Shown: positions 28,685-37,825, counted from the first letter of the stretch. The stretch: 64,000 nt of DNA from Flavobacterium sp. N502540 (GCF_025947365.1 NZ_CP110012.1:4650001-4714000); one strand, 5' to 3'. The notes: generated by a model not told the origin, from the letters alone. Numbers and translations are program-made.

Positions 28685-30369
28685 TGAAGTCATCTACTCA
28701 ACAAAATATTAAGACATTAGGCATCACCGTTTTTGTTTTAATCGCTTTAAATGTATTGGGAAGCTTATTCTTTCAACGATTCGATCTAACCAAAGACAAA
28801 CGATATACTTTATCCGAAACTTCGTTGCAAATCGTAAAACAGGTAAAGAATCCACTATCGATTAAAATTTATATGCAGGGTGAACTTCCGGCAGACTTCA
28901 GACGTCTTCAGCAAGAGACTCGTCAGTTACTGGAAGAATTTCAGGCCTACAACAGCAATGTTGTTTTTGAATTTGTTAACCCTCTGGAAAACGAAGACGA
29001 AAGCATGGACGTTATTAAATCGCTGTATCAAAAAGGTCTTACACCTATAAACATTACGGTCGATGATAAAGGAAAACAATCGCAAGCAATGGTTTTTCCG
29101 TGGGCAGTTGCAGTTTACAATAATAAAGAAGTTAATATTCCATTGTTGAAAAACATCATGGGGGCTTCAACAACTCAAAAAGTAATCGGATCAATTCAGC
29201 ATTTAGAATATTCGATTGCAGATGCGATCAATAAAATTAGTAAAGACAGACAAAAAAAGGTAGCTATTATAAAAGGAAATGGAGAGCTAAACGAGATTCA
29301 CATTGCCAAAATGCTGCAGCAAATTCGTGAAAGCTATTATATTGGTCCGTTTACATTAGATTCTGTGGGACAAAACCCAACAGGAACTTTAGCTGCCTTA
29401 AAAAAGTATGACTTAGCCATTATCTCAAAGCCAACCGAAACTTTCACAGATGAGGAAAAACAGGTTTTAGACCAATTCATCATGAACGGAGGTAAAACTT
29501 TATGGCTAATTGATCAGGTTGCCGCCGATATGGACAGCTTGTACAACCAGGCGGGAGCGACTCTGGCTTATCCCAGAGATCTGAATCTTAACGATATGTT
29601 TTTTAAATATGGAATCCGAATCAATCCTGATCTGATCAAGGACGAACAAGGAAGTCCGCTTAAACTGGCTACAGGCGAACAAGGAAGCGCTACACAATAT
29701 CAGGATTTCATATGGAAATACGCTCCTCTGGTGCAGCCGAGCAGTCAACATCCGATCGTTAAAAATCTGGGGGGAATCAAATTTGATTTCGCCAGTCCGA
29801 TTGATACTTTGAAAAACGGAATCAAAAAAACGGTTTTACTACAATCCTCTCCTTATTCAAAAGCAATCGGCACTCCGGCTCCCATTACTTTAAATAGCGT
29901 TACCGAAAAAACGACTCCGCAGGATTATGCAAACAAAGGAAACATTCCGCTTTCGGTTTTACTGGAAGGATCCTTCCACTCTGCTTTTGAAAATCGTGTT
30001 TTACCTTTCAAAGAAAACTCGTTTTTAGCAAAAGGAAAACCAAACAAAATGATCGTAATAGCTGATGGGGACCTAGACAGAAATCAACTCGACAAAAATA
30101 TGATGCCGGTTGAATTGGGCTACGATCAGCGTACCGGAAACCTGTACGACAATAAAGATTTTATGATGAACTGTATTAATTATTTATTGGACGATACAGG
30201 ACTTATTAACATTAGAAGTAAAGATGTCAGTCTGCCATTATTAGACAAAGAGAAAGTTTATGAAAATTACACACTCACGCAATTCATAACTATCGGACTT
30301 CCAATTCTAATTTTATTGATTTTCGGACTGGCATTTACCTACATTCGAAAAAGAAAATACAGCAACTAG
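28684..30369 (+). CDS. gldG: Gliding-associated ABC transporter auxiliary protein
   Basis: The 561-residue protein has an N-terminal TM helix (about 10-32), the conserved segment RFDLTKDKRYTLSETSLQIVKQVKNPLSIKIYMQGELPADF, a large periplasmic Abc-transport-auxiliary domain and a C-terminal TM helix (about 535-553) before a basic tail. This is the GldG layout. It forms the ABC complex with GldF. It is followed by about 108 bases before dnaN. Confidence 0.95.
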   Translation: MKSSTQQNIKTLGITVFVLIALNVLGSLFFQRFDLTKDKRYTLSETSLQIVKQVKNPLSIKIYMQGELPADFRRLQQETRQLLEEFQAYNSNVVFEFVNPLENEDESMDVIKSLYQKGLTPINITVDDKGKQSQAMVFPWAVAVYNNKEVNIPLLKNIMGASTTQKVIGSIQHLEYSIADAINKISKDRQKKVAIIKGNGELNEIHIAKMLQQIRESYYIGPFTLDSVGQNPTGTLAALKKYDLAIISKPTETFTDEEKQVLDQFIMNGGKTLWLIDQVAADMDSLYNQAGATLAYPRDLNLNDMFFKYGIRINPDLIKDEQGSPLKLATGEQGSATQYQDFIWKYAPLVQPSSQHPIVKNLGGIKFDFASPIDTLKNGIKKTVLLQSSPYSKAIGTPAPITLNSVTEKTTPQDYANKGNIPLSVLLEGSFHSAFENRVLPFKENSFLAKGKPNKMIVIADGDLDRNQLDKNMMPVELGYDQRTGNLYDNKDFMMNCINYLLDDTGLINIRSKDVSLPLLDKEKVYENYTLTQFITIGLPILILLIFGLAFTYIRKRKYSN

Positions 30370-30477
30370 ATGTTAATAAAAAAAATGCGCAAATTAAGAT
30401 TGTTTACGATATATTTGTAAAACCTATCTTAGTTGAGAAAAGACTAAAGAAAAGAGCAAAAAAATAAAACAATAGAG

Positions 30478-31596
30478 ATGAAATTTATAGTATCGAGTTC
30501 GTACTTATTAAAACAATTACAAGTTTTAGGTAGTGTAATTAACAGTAACAATACGTTGCCCATTTTAGACAACTTTTTATTTGAACTAAACAACAGCGAG
30601 CTGACCGTTTCGGCTTCAGATCTTGAAACTACCATGTCTGCTACGTTGTCAATCGATTCTACAAGTAAAGGAAGCGTTGCTGTACCGGCTAAACTTTTGC
30701 TTGAAATTTTAAAAACGTTCCCGGAACAACCTTTAACTTTTACCGTTGAGGAAAACAATACCGTTGAAATTAGCTCAAACTCGGGAAAATATGCTTTAGC
30801 ATATGCTGCAGGAGAAGAATTTCCAAAATCAGTAAGTCTTGAAGAACCATCTGTAACGCTTGTTCCTGCTGATGTTTTGGCAACTGCTGTAAGTAAAACT
30901 ATTTTCGCAGCCGGAAATGATGATTTACGTCCGGTAATGTCGGGGGTTTTCTTCCAATTCTCACCAGAAGGATTAACTTTCGTAGCAACAGATGCTCATA
31001 AATTGGTAAAATATGCCCGTACAGATGTAAAAGCCTCTCAGGTAGCCGATTTTATCATGCCAAAAAAACCTTTGAATATTTTAAAAAGTATCCTGGGAAC
31101 TTCTGATGCTGAAGTAAAAATTGAATACAACGATTCAAATGCAACTTTCTCATTTGACAATTATATTTTAACCTGTCGTTTGATTGACGGAAAATACCCT
31201 AACTATGAAGCGGTAATTCCAAAAGAAAATCCAAACAAATTAATGATTGACCGTTCTTTATTTTTAAGCTCGGTGAAACGTGTGGCCATTTTCTCTAACA
31301 AAACGACACACCAAATTCGATTAAAAATTGCCGGAGCTGAATTAAACGTTTCTGCAGAAGATATCGATTACTCTAACAAAGCAGAGGAAAGACTAACTTG
31401 TGATTATCAGGGAGATGATCTTCAAATTGGTTTCAACTCACGCTTTTTAACTGAAATGCTGACTAACTTACAATCAGATATGATTATGTTGGAAATGTCA
31501 TTACCAAACAGAGCAGGAATCCTAACGCCGGTAGACGGTTTAGAAGAAGGAGAAACTGTTACAATGTTAGTAATGCCGGTAATGTTAAATAGTTAA
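30478..31596 (+). CDS. dnaN: DNA polymerase III sliding clamp (beta subunit)
   Basis: The 372-residue protein has the three tandem clamp domains, each about 120 residues. Landmarks are VINSNNTLPILDNFLFEL, FAAGNDDLRPVMSGVFFQF, ATDAHKLVKYAR and the C-terminal hydrophobic pocket strand MLVMPVML. It forms the ring that tethers the replicative polymerase and mismatch repair proteins. It is not next to dnaA here, as is usual in Bacteroidota. A TATATTTG -7-like element lies at 30410-30417 and a clear terminator follows. Confidence 0.97.
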   Translation: MKFIVSSSYLLKQLQVLGSVINSNNTLPILDNFLFELNNSELTVSASDLETTMSATLSIDSTSKGSVAVPAKLLLEILKTFPEQPLTFTVEENNTVEISSNSGKYALAYAAGEEFPKSVSLEEPSVTLVPADVLATAVSKTIFAAGNDDLRPVMSGVFFQFSPEGLTFVATDAHKLVKYARTDVKASQVADFIMPKKPLNILKSILGTSDAEVKIEYNDSNATFSFDNYILTCRLIDGKYPNYEAVIPKENPNKLMIDRSLFLSSVKRVAIFSNKTTHQIRLKIAGAELNVSAEDIDYSNKAEERLTCDYQGDDLQIGFNSRFLTEMLTNLQSDMIMLEMSLPNRAGILTPVDGLEEGETVTMLVMPVMLNS

Positions 31597-31704
31597 CATC
31601 AAAACTTCTTTTTGTTACAGAGATCTTTTTTAGTTTCAAATTAAAGACATATCATTGTAAAAAAAATACAACATCGCTATTAACCAACCATTTTTTATAC
31701 CTAG

Positions 31705-31735
31705 AAACCGCAATTCCCAAAAAGAGTTGCGGTTT
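31705..31735 (+). terminator. Terminator of dnaN
   Basis: AAACCGCAA and TTGCGGTTT form a perfect 9-bp stem followed by a T-run on the plus strand, about 110 bases after the dnaN stop. Confidence 0.85.
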
Positions 31736-31756
31736 TTTATTTTTGGTGTTTTTTTT

Positions 31757-32010
31757 GTTTCAAGTTTCAAGTTTCAAGTTTCAAGTTTCAAGTTTTAAGT
31801 TTTAAGTTTCAAGTTGAAATGCGATCAAAGATTGAGCAGACTTTAACCGCAAAATTTTTAATATTTTTTTTACTTAGTTTGTACTCATTACCGCAGTGTT
31901 CGCAAATCCTTGCGGTTAAATGCACAATAAATTTAGGTTTGAAAGGTTATAAATACCTCTCGGATCTATATCATTTAAATCAAATCCAAAACTTAAAACC
32001 TGAAACCTGA
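31757..32010. repeat. Heptamer array element, copy 2 (dnaN to FrnE-like gene)
   Basis: Eight head-to-tail heptamers, GTTTCAA or GTTTTAA, occupy 31757-31812. The middle carries TTTAACCGCAA (about 31840) inverted against TTGCGGTTAAA (about 31910). The element ends with opposite-orientation units (CCTGAAACCTGAAAC, to about 32010) just before the next gene. Layout and words match copy 1 at 27758-27916. A 63-codon frame inside it (31819-32010) is taken as chance. No gene is seen in the 439-base spacer. Confidence 0.75.
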
Positions 32011-32035
32011 AACATTTTTTTTTTAACTTTACAAA

Positions 32036-32665
32036 ATGAAAATAGAAATTTGGTCGGACATCATGTGTCCGTTTTGTTATATCGGAAAAAGACAACTGGA
32101 AACAGCTTTAGCTGAATTTCCTAATGACGAGTTTGAAATTGAATGGAAAAGTTTCCAACTTGATCCTACTATTGAAGCACAAACAGATAAAGACGTTTAC
32201 ACCTTTCTTGCCGAACGAAAAGGGATCTCTGTTGAACAATCTATCGAAATGCACAAAGGAGTCGTAGAACACGCTAAAAGCGTTGGTTTGGATTATCATT
32301 TTGATAAAGCGATAGTTTCAAATTCACTGTCGGCACATCGCATTATTCAGTTGGCTAAGACCAAAAATATTGCCGATGAAATGGAAGAAATTTTCTTTAA
32401 GGCTTATTTTACAGAAGGAAGAGACTTAAACGATCCGGAGACTTTAATTGAACTTGGTGTGAAAGCAGGTTTAAACGCAGAGGATGTCAGAGAAACAGTT
32501 GAAAATGAAAAACTCTATATAAGCGATGTACATACTGATCTTATTCAGGCGCAGAATATGGGCATACAAGGAGTTCCGTTTTTTGTTTTTGATCGAAAGT
32601 ATGCAATTTCGGGAGCTCAGCCTGTCGAAGCTTTTGTGAATACAATCAAAGAAGTACAAAAATAA
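32036..32665 (+). CDS. FrnE-like DsbA family oxidoreductase
   Basis: The 209-residue cytosolic protein has a thioredoxin fold with the FrnE-type opening IEIWSDIMCPFCYIGKRQLE, redox motif C11-P-F-C14, a helical insertion and the cis-proline strand GIQGVPFFVFDRKYAISGAQP. There is no signal peptide. FrnE-like proteins are thiol oxidoreductases or isomerases; the partner is unknown. It stands alone and converges on the MutS-like gene. Confidence 0.92.
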   Translation: MKIEIWSDIMCPFCYIGKRQLETALAEFPNDEFEIEWKSFQLDPTIEAQTDKDVYTFLAERKGISVEQSIEMHKGVVEHAKSVGLDYHFDKAIVSNSLSAHRIIQLAKTKNIADEMEEIFFKAYFTEGRDLNDPETLIELGVKAGLNAEDVRETVENEKLYISDVHTDLIQAQNMGIQGVPFFVFDRKYAISGAQPVEAFVNTIKEVQK

Positions 32666-32677
32666 ATTATAGATTTT

Positions 32678-32756
32678 TAGATTATTCGATTTCTGGATCT
32701 TTAGATTACATACAGAGTTTATACTTTTACTCAAAATCCAAAAATCGAATAATCTA
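32678..32756. terminator. Long inverted repeat between convergent genes
   Basis: A 21-base arm at 32678-32698 (TAGATTATTCGATTT core) pairs with 32736-32756 with a single mismatch and a 37-base loop. It fills the space between the FrnE-like stop and the MutS-like stop, so it probably terminates transcription in both directions. It also resembles the TCTAAAATCTAAAATC words upstream of the ABM gene (about 27421-27450). Confidence 0.6.
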
Positions 32757-34529
32757 TCATATCACTCCCATTTTCTTCATCAGGAAGGTTGCGCTCTTAT
32801 TTTTACAAATTCCATCACGCAGCTTGTAATCAAAATGAAGTTCATTGTCTTTAATTTCGACTTCAAAACACTGATTGGTTAAAACCTCAGGATATTCATT
32901 TGTTGTCAAACACACCTCAATATCGTGTGTGGCAATCGCACCAATTGCATTCTTAGCGATTACTTTTTTAACGACTTCGATAGTTCCGTTTCGTTTATCA
33001 TCAGAGTTTGTTCCTCTCAAAATTTCATCTAACAAAACAAAAGCAGGACGTTCTTCCAAAGCGTCCATAATTTGCTTCAAACGTTTAATTTCAGCAAAAA
33101 AGTACGATTCACTATCGGCTAACGAATCAGACAATCGCATTGAAACCAAAACAGGAAGTGGATGCATGTTAGCTTTTGAAGCACAAACTACTGAACCAAT
33201 TCCTCCCAGTACCATATTGATCCCTAAACTTCTTAAAAAAGTACTTTTACCCGACATGTTAGAACCTGTTAAAATCATGAAAGATTCAGGATAAAAGTGA
33301 GTGTCATTCCCTACTCTCGTAGCCGAGTTTAATAAAGGATGACTCAAATTTGAAAACCCAATTTTATAATCGGAATTAATTTCAGGAAACACAAAATCAG
33401 GATTATTATACGATAAGTTAGCTAAACTGTTCAGTGCTTCAAACTCGCCAACAATATTAATCCATTGCTCTAATTTTTCAGAATAGTTTTCTTTCCATTT
33501 CAAAAGCGCTTTTAAAACATGTAAATTGAATAAAAACATACCGTTAAAAACCATTGCTGTTACAAAATTGTTAATCGTATCCATCCTGGAAAACAGCTCC
33601 GAAAGATCTTTTAAATGCTGACTCGCCGTTGCATTCTTAAAAATAAGCTCCTGCTGCAAGTCAATCAATCTTTTTGACTGAAAAGTTTCTGTCTCGATTT
33701 TTTGAACCAGTAAACTATATTGCTTAATAATTTTATCCACATTATCAGCCTTCGCTATTTCAGATTGAATTCGTTTAAAAGAACTTCCCAAAACAATCAT
33801 ATTGGCGATAAAAACATAGGTCAGATACGATAATAAAATTATTTTTGAAGTAATAAAATAGGCTGCCAAAAAACCAAAAAACAAAACTGGAAGAATAACA
33901 GATAACGCAATTAAAACTTTAGGTAATTTATTATTTTGAAATGATTTCCAATAAATTAAAGCATCATAAGTATTCTTTGTGTCATAACTAATCATTGCCA
34001 AGGCCAAAAAATCCTGACGCCAATCCATTTTAGTTTTCAATTCCTCAATTGCTTCCTGATTTTCGAGAATAGTTTCATTGGAAGACAAATTCAGCAATTG
34101 ATTTGCCAGTGTTTTTTCTCCGATATAAGTGGCAGTTCTGTTTAGATTTTGAAATAGCGAATGCTCTCCAAAAATATCCAGATCGTAAGCATAAGGATGA
34201 CTGAAGTCATTGAATTCGATTCCATTCTCAAAAGGAATTCTTTCCCTTTTCAAATAAGTAATTTCATTCTTATTGAGTTTTAGAATTGCCTTAATATGTT
34301 CTCTCCTAAAAGATAAATGCGAATGAATACGCATTAAAAAAAGAAAACCAACAAAAGACAGAAAAGCAAAAGCTACGCAAAGTATTTCATTCGTTTTTAT
34401 GTAGTAAAACAATAAAAACAAACACAGAAATACGCTTAAAAGACGCAGAATACTGATGCTGTTGTATTTTTTGTTGATTTTATTAAAGAGTACTGTATAG
34501 TATTCAACTTTATTGTGATAGACTTCCAT
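32757..34529 (-). CDS. Membrane-anchored MutS-like ATPase
   Basis: The 590-residue protein has two hydrophobic pairs near the N-terminus (about 27-66) and in the middle (about 205-250), a MutS-core-like helical region and a MutS ATPase domain. Walker A is TGSNMSGKSTFLRS, Walker B is FVLLDEILRGTNSDD and the histidine switch is AIATHDIEV. It lacks the MutS mismatch-recognition domain, so it is not a canonical repair MutS. Bacteroidota carry this membrane variant widely, but its role is unknown. Confidence 0.88.
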   Translation of the reverse strand: MEVYHNKVEYYTVLFNKINKKYNSISILRLLSVFLCLFLLFYYIKTNEILCVAFAFLSFVGFLFLMRIHSHLSFRREHIKAILKLNKNEITYLKRERIPFENGIEFNDFSHPYAYDLDIFGEHSLFQNLNRTATYIGEKTLANQLLNLSSNETILENQEAIEELKTKMDWRQDFLALAMISYDTKNTYDALIYWKSFQNNKLPKVLIALSVILPVLFFGFLAAYFITSKIILLSYLTYVFIANMIVLGSSFKRIQSEIAKADNVDKIIKQYSLLVQKIETETFQSKRLIDLQQELIFKNATASQHLKDLSELFSRMDTINNFVTAMVFNGMFLFNLHVLKALLKWKENYSEKLEQWINIVGEFEALNSLANLSYNNPDFVFPEINSDYKIGFSNLSHPLLNSATRVGNDTHFYPESFMILTGSNMSGKSTFLRSLGINMVLGGIGSVVCASKANMHPLPVLVSMRLSDSLADSESYFFAEIKRLKQIMDALEERPAFVLLDEILRGTNSDDKRNGTIEVVKKVIAKNAIGAIATHDIEVCLTTNEYPEVLTNQCFEVEIKDNELHFDYKLRDGICKNKSATFLMKKMGVI

Positions 34530-34597
34530 TCTTATAAATTAATGAAACACAAATATAGCTTTTACACTTACATTTAAACACTAATTAGTCTTTGAAT

Positions 34598-35431
34598 TTA
34601 GGTTTCATGCATCACCAAAACCGGTATCGAAACTTCCTTGGTTATTTTTTTACTGAAACTGGATTCGAAAATACTTTCAAAGAAAGATTTTTTGTGTGTA
34701 ATAACAGTCAGAACATCCACATCTTTATACAGTACAAAATCGAGAATAGTCTCTTTTACTTCATCACTTGGCAAGACCAAAAACTCTACATTTTCATGAG
34801 CAAATTCTTTATCCCATTCTTTAATTGTGGCATCAGAAACGTCTGTATTTGACGCTCTAACGTATAGACTTTTTACTTTAGCATTTGTTTTCTTTGCGAT
34901 TTCCAGCACTTTTCGAAGCTCGGCCTTGTCTTTTTCACGATAACGGGTTGTAAAACCAATTGTTTTTATTTTTTTGAATTTTGCATCTGCGGGAATACAC
35001 AAAACGGGGACTTTGACCTCCGAAATTACAGAACTTGTATTCGATCCGAGGAAAAATTTTATCCAGTCTGAAACACCTGAAGTTCCCATTATCACAAAAT
35101 CGATATGATCTTCTTCTACTGCATTTTTCAGATTAAAAATCAAATCACCGTCCATCAAACGATGTTTGATTACAATGTGATCTAATTTACGTTCCGCGGC
35201 AATAGTTCTAAGCTTTGGAATCTCATCCTTAAACATTTCAAACTTTGCCAGTTCGATTGAGCTGTAAATAGAGGCATAATTTTCGGGGAAAAACTGACTA
35301 TCGTAAACCGGAATCTCAAAAGTGTGTAACAAAACTAATTCGGCGTTTACAATTTTGGCAAATTCTAAGGCATGAACAAAAGCATTTGTTGCCGCTTCAG
35401 AAAAATCTGTGGGAAATAGTATCTTTTTCAT
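34598..35431 (-). CDS. Tandem universal stress protein (UspA domains)
   Basis: The 277-residue protein starts at the ATG at 35431 (MKKILFPTDFSEAATNAF). The frame is open further upstream to 35482 but without UspA similarity. It contains two UspA domains. The first has the ATP-binding-type loop GTSGVSDWIKFFLGSNTS; the second (from about residue 145) is more diverged and ends SKKITKEVSIPVLVMHE. Tandem Usp proteins are common stress or energy-status proteins. It is divergent from mnmE. Confidence 0.9.
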   Translation of the reverse strand: MKKILFPTDFSEAATNAFVHALEFAKIVNAELVLLHTFEIPVYDSQFFPENYASIYSSIELAKFEMFKDEIPKLRTIAAERKLDHIVIKHRLMDGDLIFNLKNAVEEDHIDFVIMGTSGVSDWIKFFLGSNTSSVISEVKVPVLCIPADAKFKKIKTIGFTTRYREKDKAELRKVLEIAKKTNAKVKSLYVRASNTDVSDATIKEWDKEFAHENVEFLVLPSDEVKETILDFVLYKDVDVLTVITHKKSFFESIFESSFSKKITKEVSIPVLVMHET

Positions 35432-35600
35432 TTTGCTTGAGATTAAAGGTTTGTTTCTCAAATTTAAACATTCTAAATACAAATCAAACTGATAATTATC
35501 AGTATTTTAACATTTAAAAAATTACTAAAATTGACATCTAAAAGATCGGAAGTCTCCTTATCAACTCTTCTTTGAGTTCGCAACTTTATGGCTTTTTTTA

Positions 35601-35608
35601 TACCTTTG
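35601..35608 (+). promoter_or_regulatory. -7 element of mnmE, possibly leaderless
   Basis: TACCTTTG matches TAnnTTTG exactly and lies only four bases before the mnmE ATG at 35613. Transcription would then begin at or next to the start codon, giving a leaderless mRNA. The nearest TTTG upstream (35571-35574) is 26 bases away, slightly farther than usual. Confidence 0.45.
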
Positions 35609-35612
35609 CAAC

Positions 35613-37013
35613 ATGATAAATCAAGATTCTATAGTTGCATTGGCTACCCCATCCGGGGCTGGAGCTATTGCGATCATCCGTATTTCAGGCTCCGATGCTA
35701 TTACGATCGGAAATTCGGTTTTTAAATCCATAAAAAACAAGGACTTAACCGTCCAAAAAACACATACTTTGCATTTAGGTCATATTGTTGATGATTCTAA
35801 AACACTTGACGAAGTATTAGTTTCTGTTTTTAAAGGCCCTAACTCCTATACTGGTGAAAATACGATCGAAATTTCATGTCACGGTTCCACTTATATCCAA
35901 CAGCAGATTATTCAGCTGCTGTTGCGAAAAGGATGCCGAATGGCTGATGCGGGAGAATTTACCCTTAGAGCTTTTCTAAACGGCAAACTTGATTTATCGC
36001 AGGCAGAGGCTGTCGCCGATTTGATTTCATCTGATAATGAAGCGTCGCACCAAATCGCCATGCAGCAAATGCGCGGTGGTTTCAGCAATGAAATTGCCAA
36101 ACTTCGTGAAGAACTTTTAAATTTTGCTTCTCTAATTGAACTGGAACTAGATTTTGCAGAAGAAGATGTAGAATTTGCCGACCGTACCCAATTTCATGAG
36201 TTATTAAATAGAATTGAATTTGTTCTAAAACGTCTGATTGACTCTTTTGCCGTTGGTAATGTTATCAAAAACGGAATCCCGGTCGCTATTGTGGGAGAAC
36301 CAAATGTGGGTAAATCTACTTTACTGAATGCCCTTTTAAACGAAGAACGTGCCATTGTTTCCGACATTGCAGGAACCACACGTGACACGATCGAAGATGA
36401 ATTAGTGATTGGAGGAATCGGCTTCAGATTTATTGATACAGCTGGAATTCGTGAAACCAAAGACGTCGTAGAAAGCATTGGAATCAAAAAAACCTTTGAA
36501 AAAATTGATCAGGCTCAGCTTGTTGTTTTCTTATTTGATGGTTTCAGGTTTCAGGTTTCAGGTTCTGATTATATTGTAGAGATTGAAAAAGTTAAAAACA
36601 AATATCCACTTAAACCCATACTAGTAGTTGTCAATAAAGTTGATTTATTGAGCGAAAATGAAATTGAAAACATCAATCAAAAACTTCAAACTTTAAACCT
36701 GAAACTTCTAAAAATTTCAGCTAAAGAAAATATTGGAGTGGAAGAATTAAAGAGTCAATTGCTTTCTTATGTCAACACAGGTGCACTTCGTAATAATGAA
36801 ACTATTGTAACCAATACAAGACATTACGATTCTCTACTTAAAGCTCTGGATGAAATTCAGAAAGTAAAATTCGGTTTAGAAAGTAATCTTTCAAGCGACC
36901 TGATTTCGCTTGATATTCGTGAAGCTTTATACCAATTTGGTCTTATTACCGGTCAGGTTTCCAACGATGAATTGTTAGGGAATATATTTGCAAATTTCTG
37001 CATTGGTAAATAG
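35613..37013 (+). CDS. mnmE: tRNA-modification GTPase MnmE (TrmE)
   Basis: The 466-residue protein has the N-terminal formyl-THF-binding domain (SIVALATPSGAGAIAIIRISG, PNSYTGENTIEISCHGS), the helical domain, and an inserted G domain with G1 GEPNVGKS, G2/G3 DIAGTTRDTIED and DTAGIRET, and G4 NKVD. It ends with the catalytic cysteine motif FCIGK (C463). With MnmG it modifies U34 of certain tRNAs. The G domain between G3 and G4 carries an unusual stretch, GFRFQVSGSDY (about residues 309-319), encoded by a GTTTCAG heptamer array. A strong terminator follows. Confidence 0.96.
   Translation: MINQDSIVALATPSGAGAIAIIRISGSDAITIGNSVFKSIKNKDLTVQKTHTLHLGHIVDDSKTLDEVLVSVFKGPNSYTGENTIEISCHGSTYIQQQIIQLLLRKGCRMADAGEFTLRAFLNGKLDLSQAEAVADLISSDNEASHQIAMQQMRGGFSNEIAKLREELLNFASLIELELDFAEEDVEFADRTQFHELLNRIEFVLKRLIDSFAVGNVIKNGIPVAIVGEPNVGKSTLLNALLNEERAIVSDIAGTTRDTIEDELVIGGIGFRFIDTAGIRETKDVVESIGIKKTFEKIDQAQLVVFLFDGFRFQVSGSDYIVEIEKVKNKYPLKPILVVVNKVDLLSENEIENINQKLQTLNLKLLKISAKENIGVEELKSQLLSYVNTGALRNNETIVTNTRHYDSLLKALDEIQKVKFGLESNLSSDLISLDIREALYQFGLITGQVSNDELLGNIFANFCIGK
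36541..36710. repeat. Heptamer arrays within the mnmE coding region
   Basis: Three perfect GTTTCAG heptamers at 36541-36561 (21 bases, so the frame is kept) are followed about 120 bases later by four opposite-type heptamer steps (ACTTCAA, ACTTTAA, ACCTGAA, ACTTCTA) at 36683-36710. Orientation and word composition match the intergenic heptamer elements at 27758 and 31757. The segment between the arrays encodes the normal G4 motif region. Confidence 0.65.
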
Positions 37014-37035
37014 CTTTCATAAAACATTACAAAAC

Positions 37036-37086
37036 AAATAATCCCTTTTAAAATGTTATTCAATAGCATTTTAAAAGGGATTATTT
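37036..37086. terminator. Strong hairpin terminator after mnmE
   Basis: A perfect 20-bp inverted repeat (arms 37036-37055 and 37067-37086, core ATCCCTTTTAAAATG) with an 11-base loop lies 22 bases after the mnmE stop. It ends in T-rich sequence in both directions. The remaining spacer to 37336 holds no recognisable gene and marks the edge of the accessory region. Confidence 0.85.
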
Positions 37087-37336
37087 AATTAAATATTTTT
37101 TTTATTAAACTATGAATGTTTTTCTAAGTACAGCACATATACCTATTAACATTACGTCTTCACTTAAAACAATTATAATTAATAAAGGAAACATCACATA
37201 ATCTCTAATCTTACTTTATTCCGGATCTTTTCTTCATATGCACAAAATAACTTTAAAACGAGAACCAGGGACGAGCTGCAGAAAGCCAAAATAACGTAAA
37301 AAAGAAAAAGCGCTTACATCTGACCAATTAAGAATT

Positions 37337-37525
37337 ATGAAAACAAGTTTTATGGAGGTAAAAGTTATTATCGAAAGAGGAACAGATGAAAGTTATGGAG
37401 TTTACATTGGCTCTGATAATATATCTTTTGGAATTGTTGGAGATGGCAAAACTGTTGAAGAAGCAAAAGAGGATTTCTTCAACTCTAATGAGGAAATGAA
37501 AGAATATTACAAAGAACAAAATTAA
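37337..37525 (+). CDS. Solitary HicB-like small protein
   Basis: The 62-residue protein, possibly starting five codons later at the ATG of MEVKVIIERG, has the HicB-like partial RNase H fold opening: VKVIIERGTDESYGVYIGSDNISFGIVGDGKTVEEAKEDF. HicB is normally the antitoxin of the HicAB toxin-antitoxin pair and usually adds a DNA-binding domain, which is absent here. No HicA-like gene is seen next to it. It could be an orphan antitoxin-fold protein or a remnant. Confidence 0.6.
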   Translation: MKTSFMEVKVIIERGTDESYGVYIGSDNISFGIVGDGKTVEEAKEDFFNSNEEMKEYYKEQN

Positions 37526-37609
37526 AACTTTGCAGAATTCAAGTTTTAATTTCTTGTTGTAAAATAAAAATTTCGATTCTACATAAACTCCTCTTAAAAA
37601 TGTGACTTA

Positions 37610-37800
37610 ATTTTAAAAATATACCATATAAATAATTAGTATATTTTATCTATAAGCAGCTATAAATTAAATAAAGATATTTCCTATATTAGCTTGAAAT
37701 AAGTACAAACTTATGACATAAAGTTGATTAAATTTGATTCTCTTGAAACCATTGTATAACTACAATAAATAAGTTACCAACAATTATAAAAAAGACTGTA
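37610..37800 (+). repeat. Leader repeat U1 upstream of the SLATT gene
   Basis: About 190 bases align with 38811-39000 upstream of the AbiTii gene. The best blocks are ATAAAGATATTTCCTATATT (37671-37690), ATAT-ATAAATA near 37626, ACTTATGA near 37710 and AATAAATAAGTTA at 37764-37776. No open frame of note is present. It may be a shared promoter or leader, or a recombination block. Confidence 0.7.
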
Positions 37801-37825
37801 TTAATAAATAACCTGCGAAAAACTA

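Noticed and set aside
31757..31813. Heptamer array considered as a CRISPR array
   Set aside because: Units are 7 bases with no spacers between them, and there are no cas genes, so it is a simple tandem array.
31819..32010. 63-codon plus-strand frame between dnaN and the FrnE-like gene
   Set aside because: It lies wholly within the repeat element, and its sequence is explained by the inverted words and heptamers.
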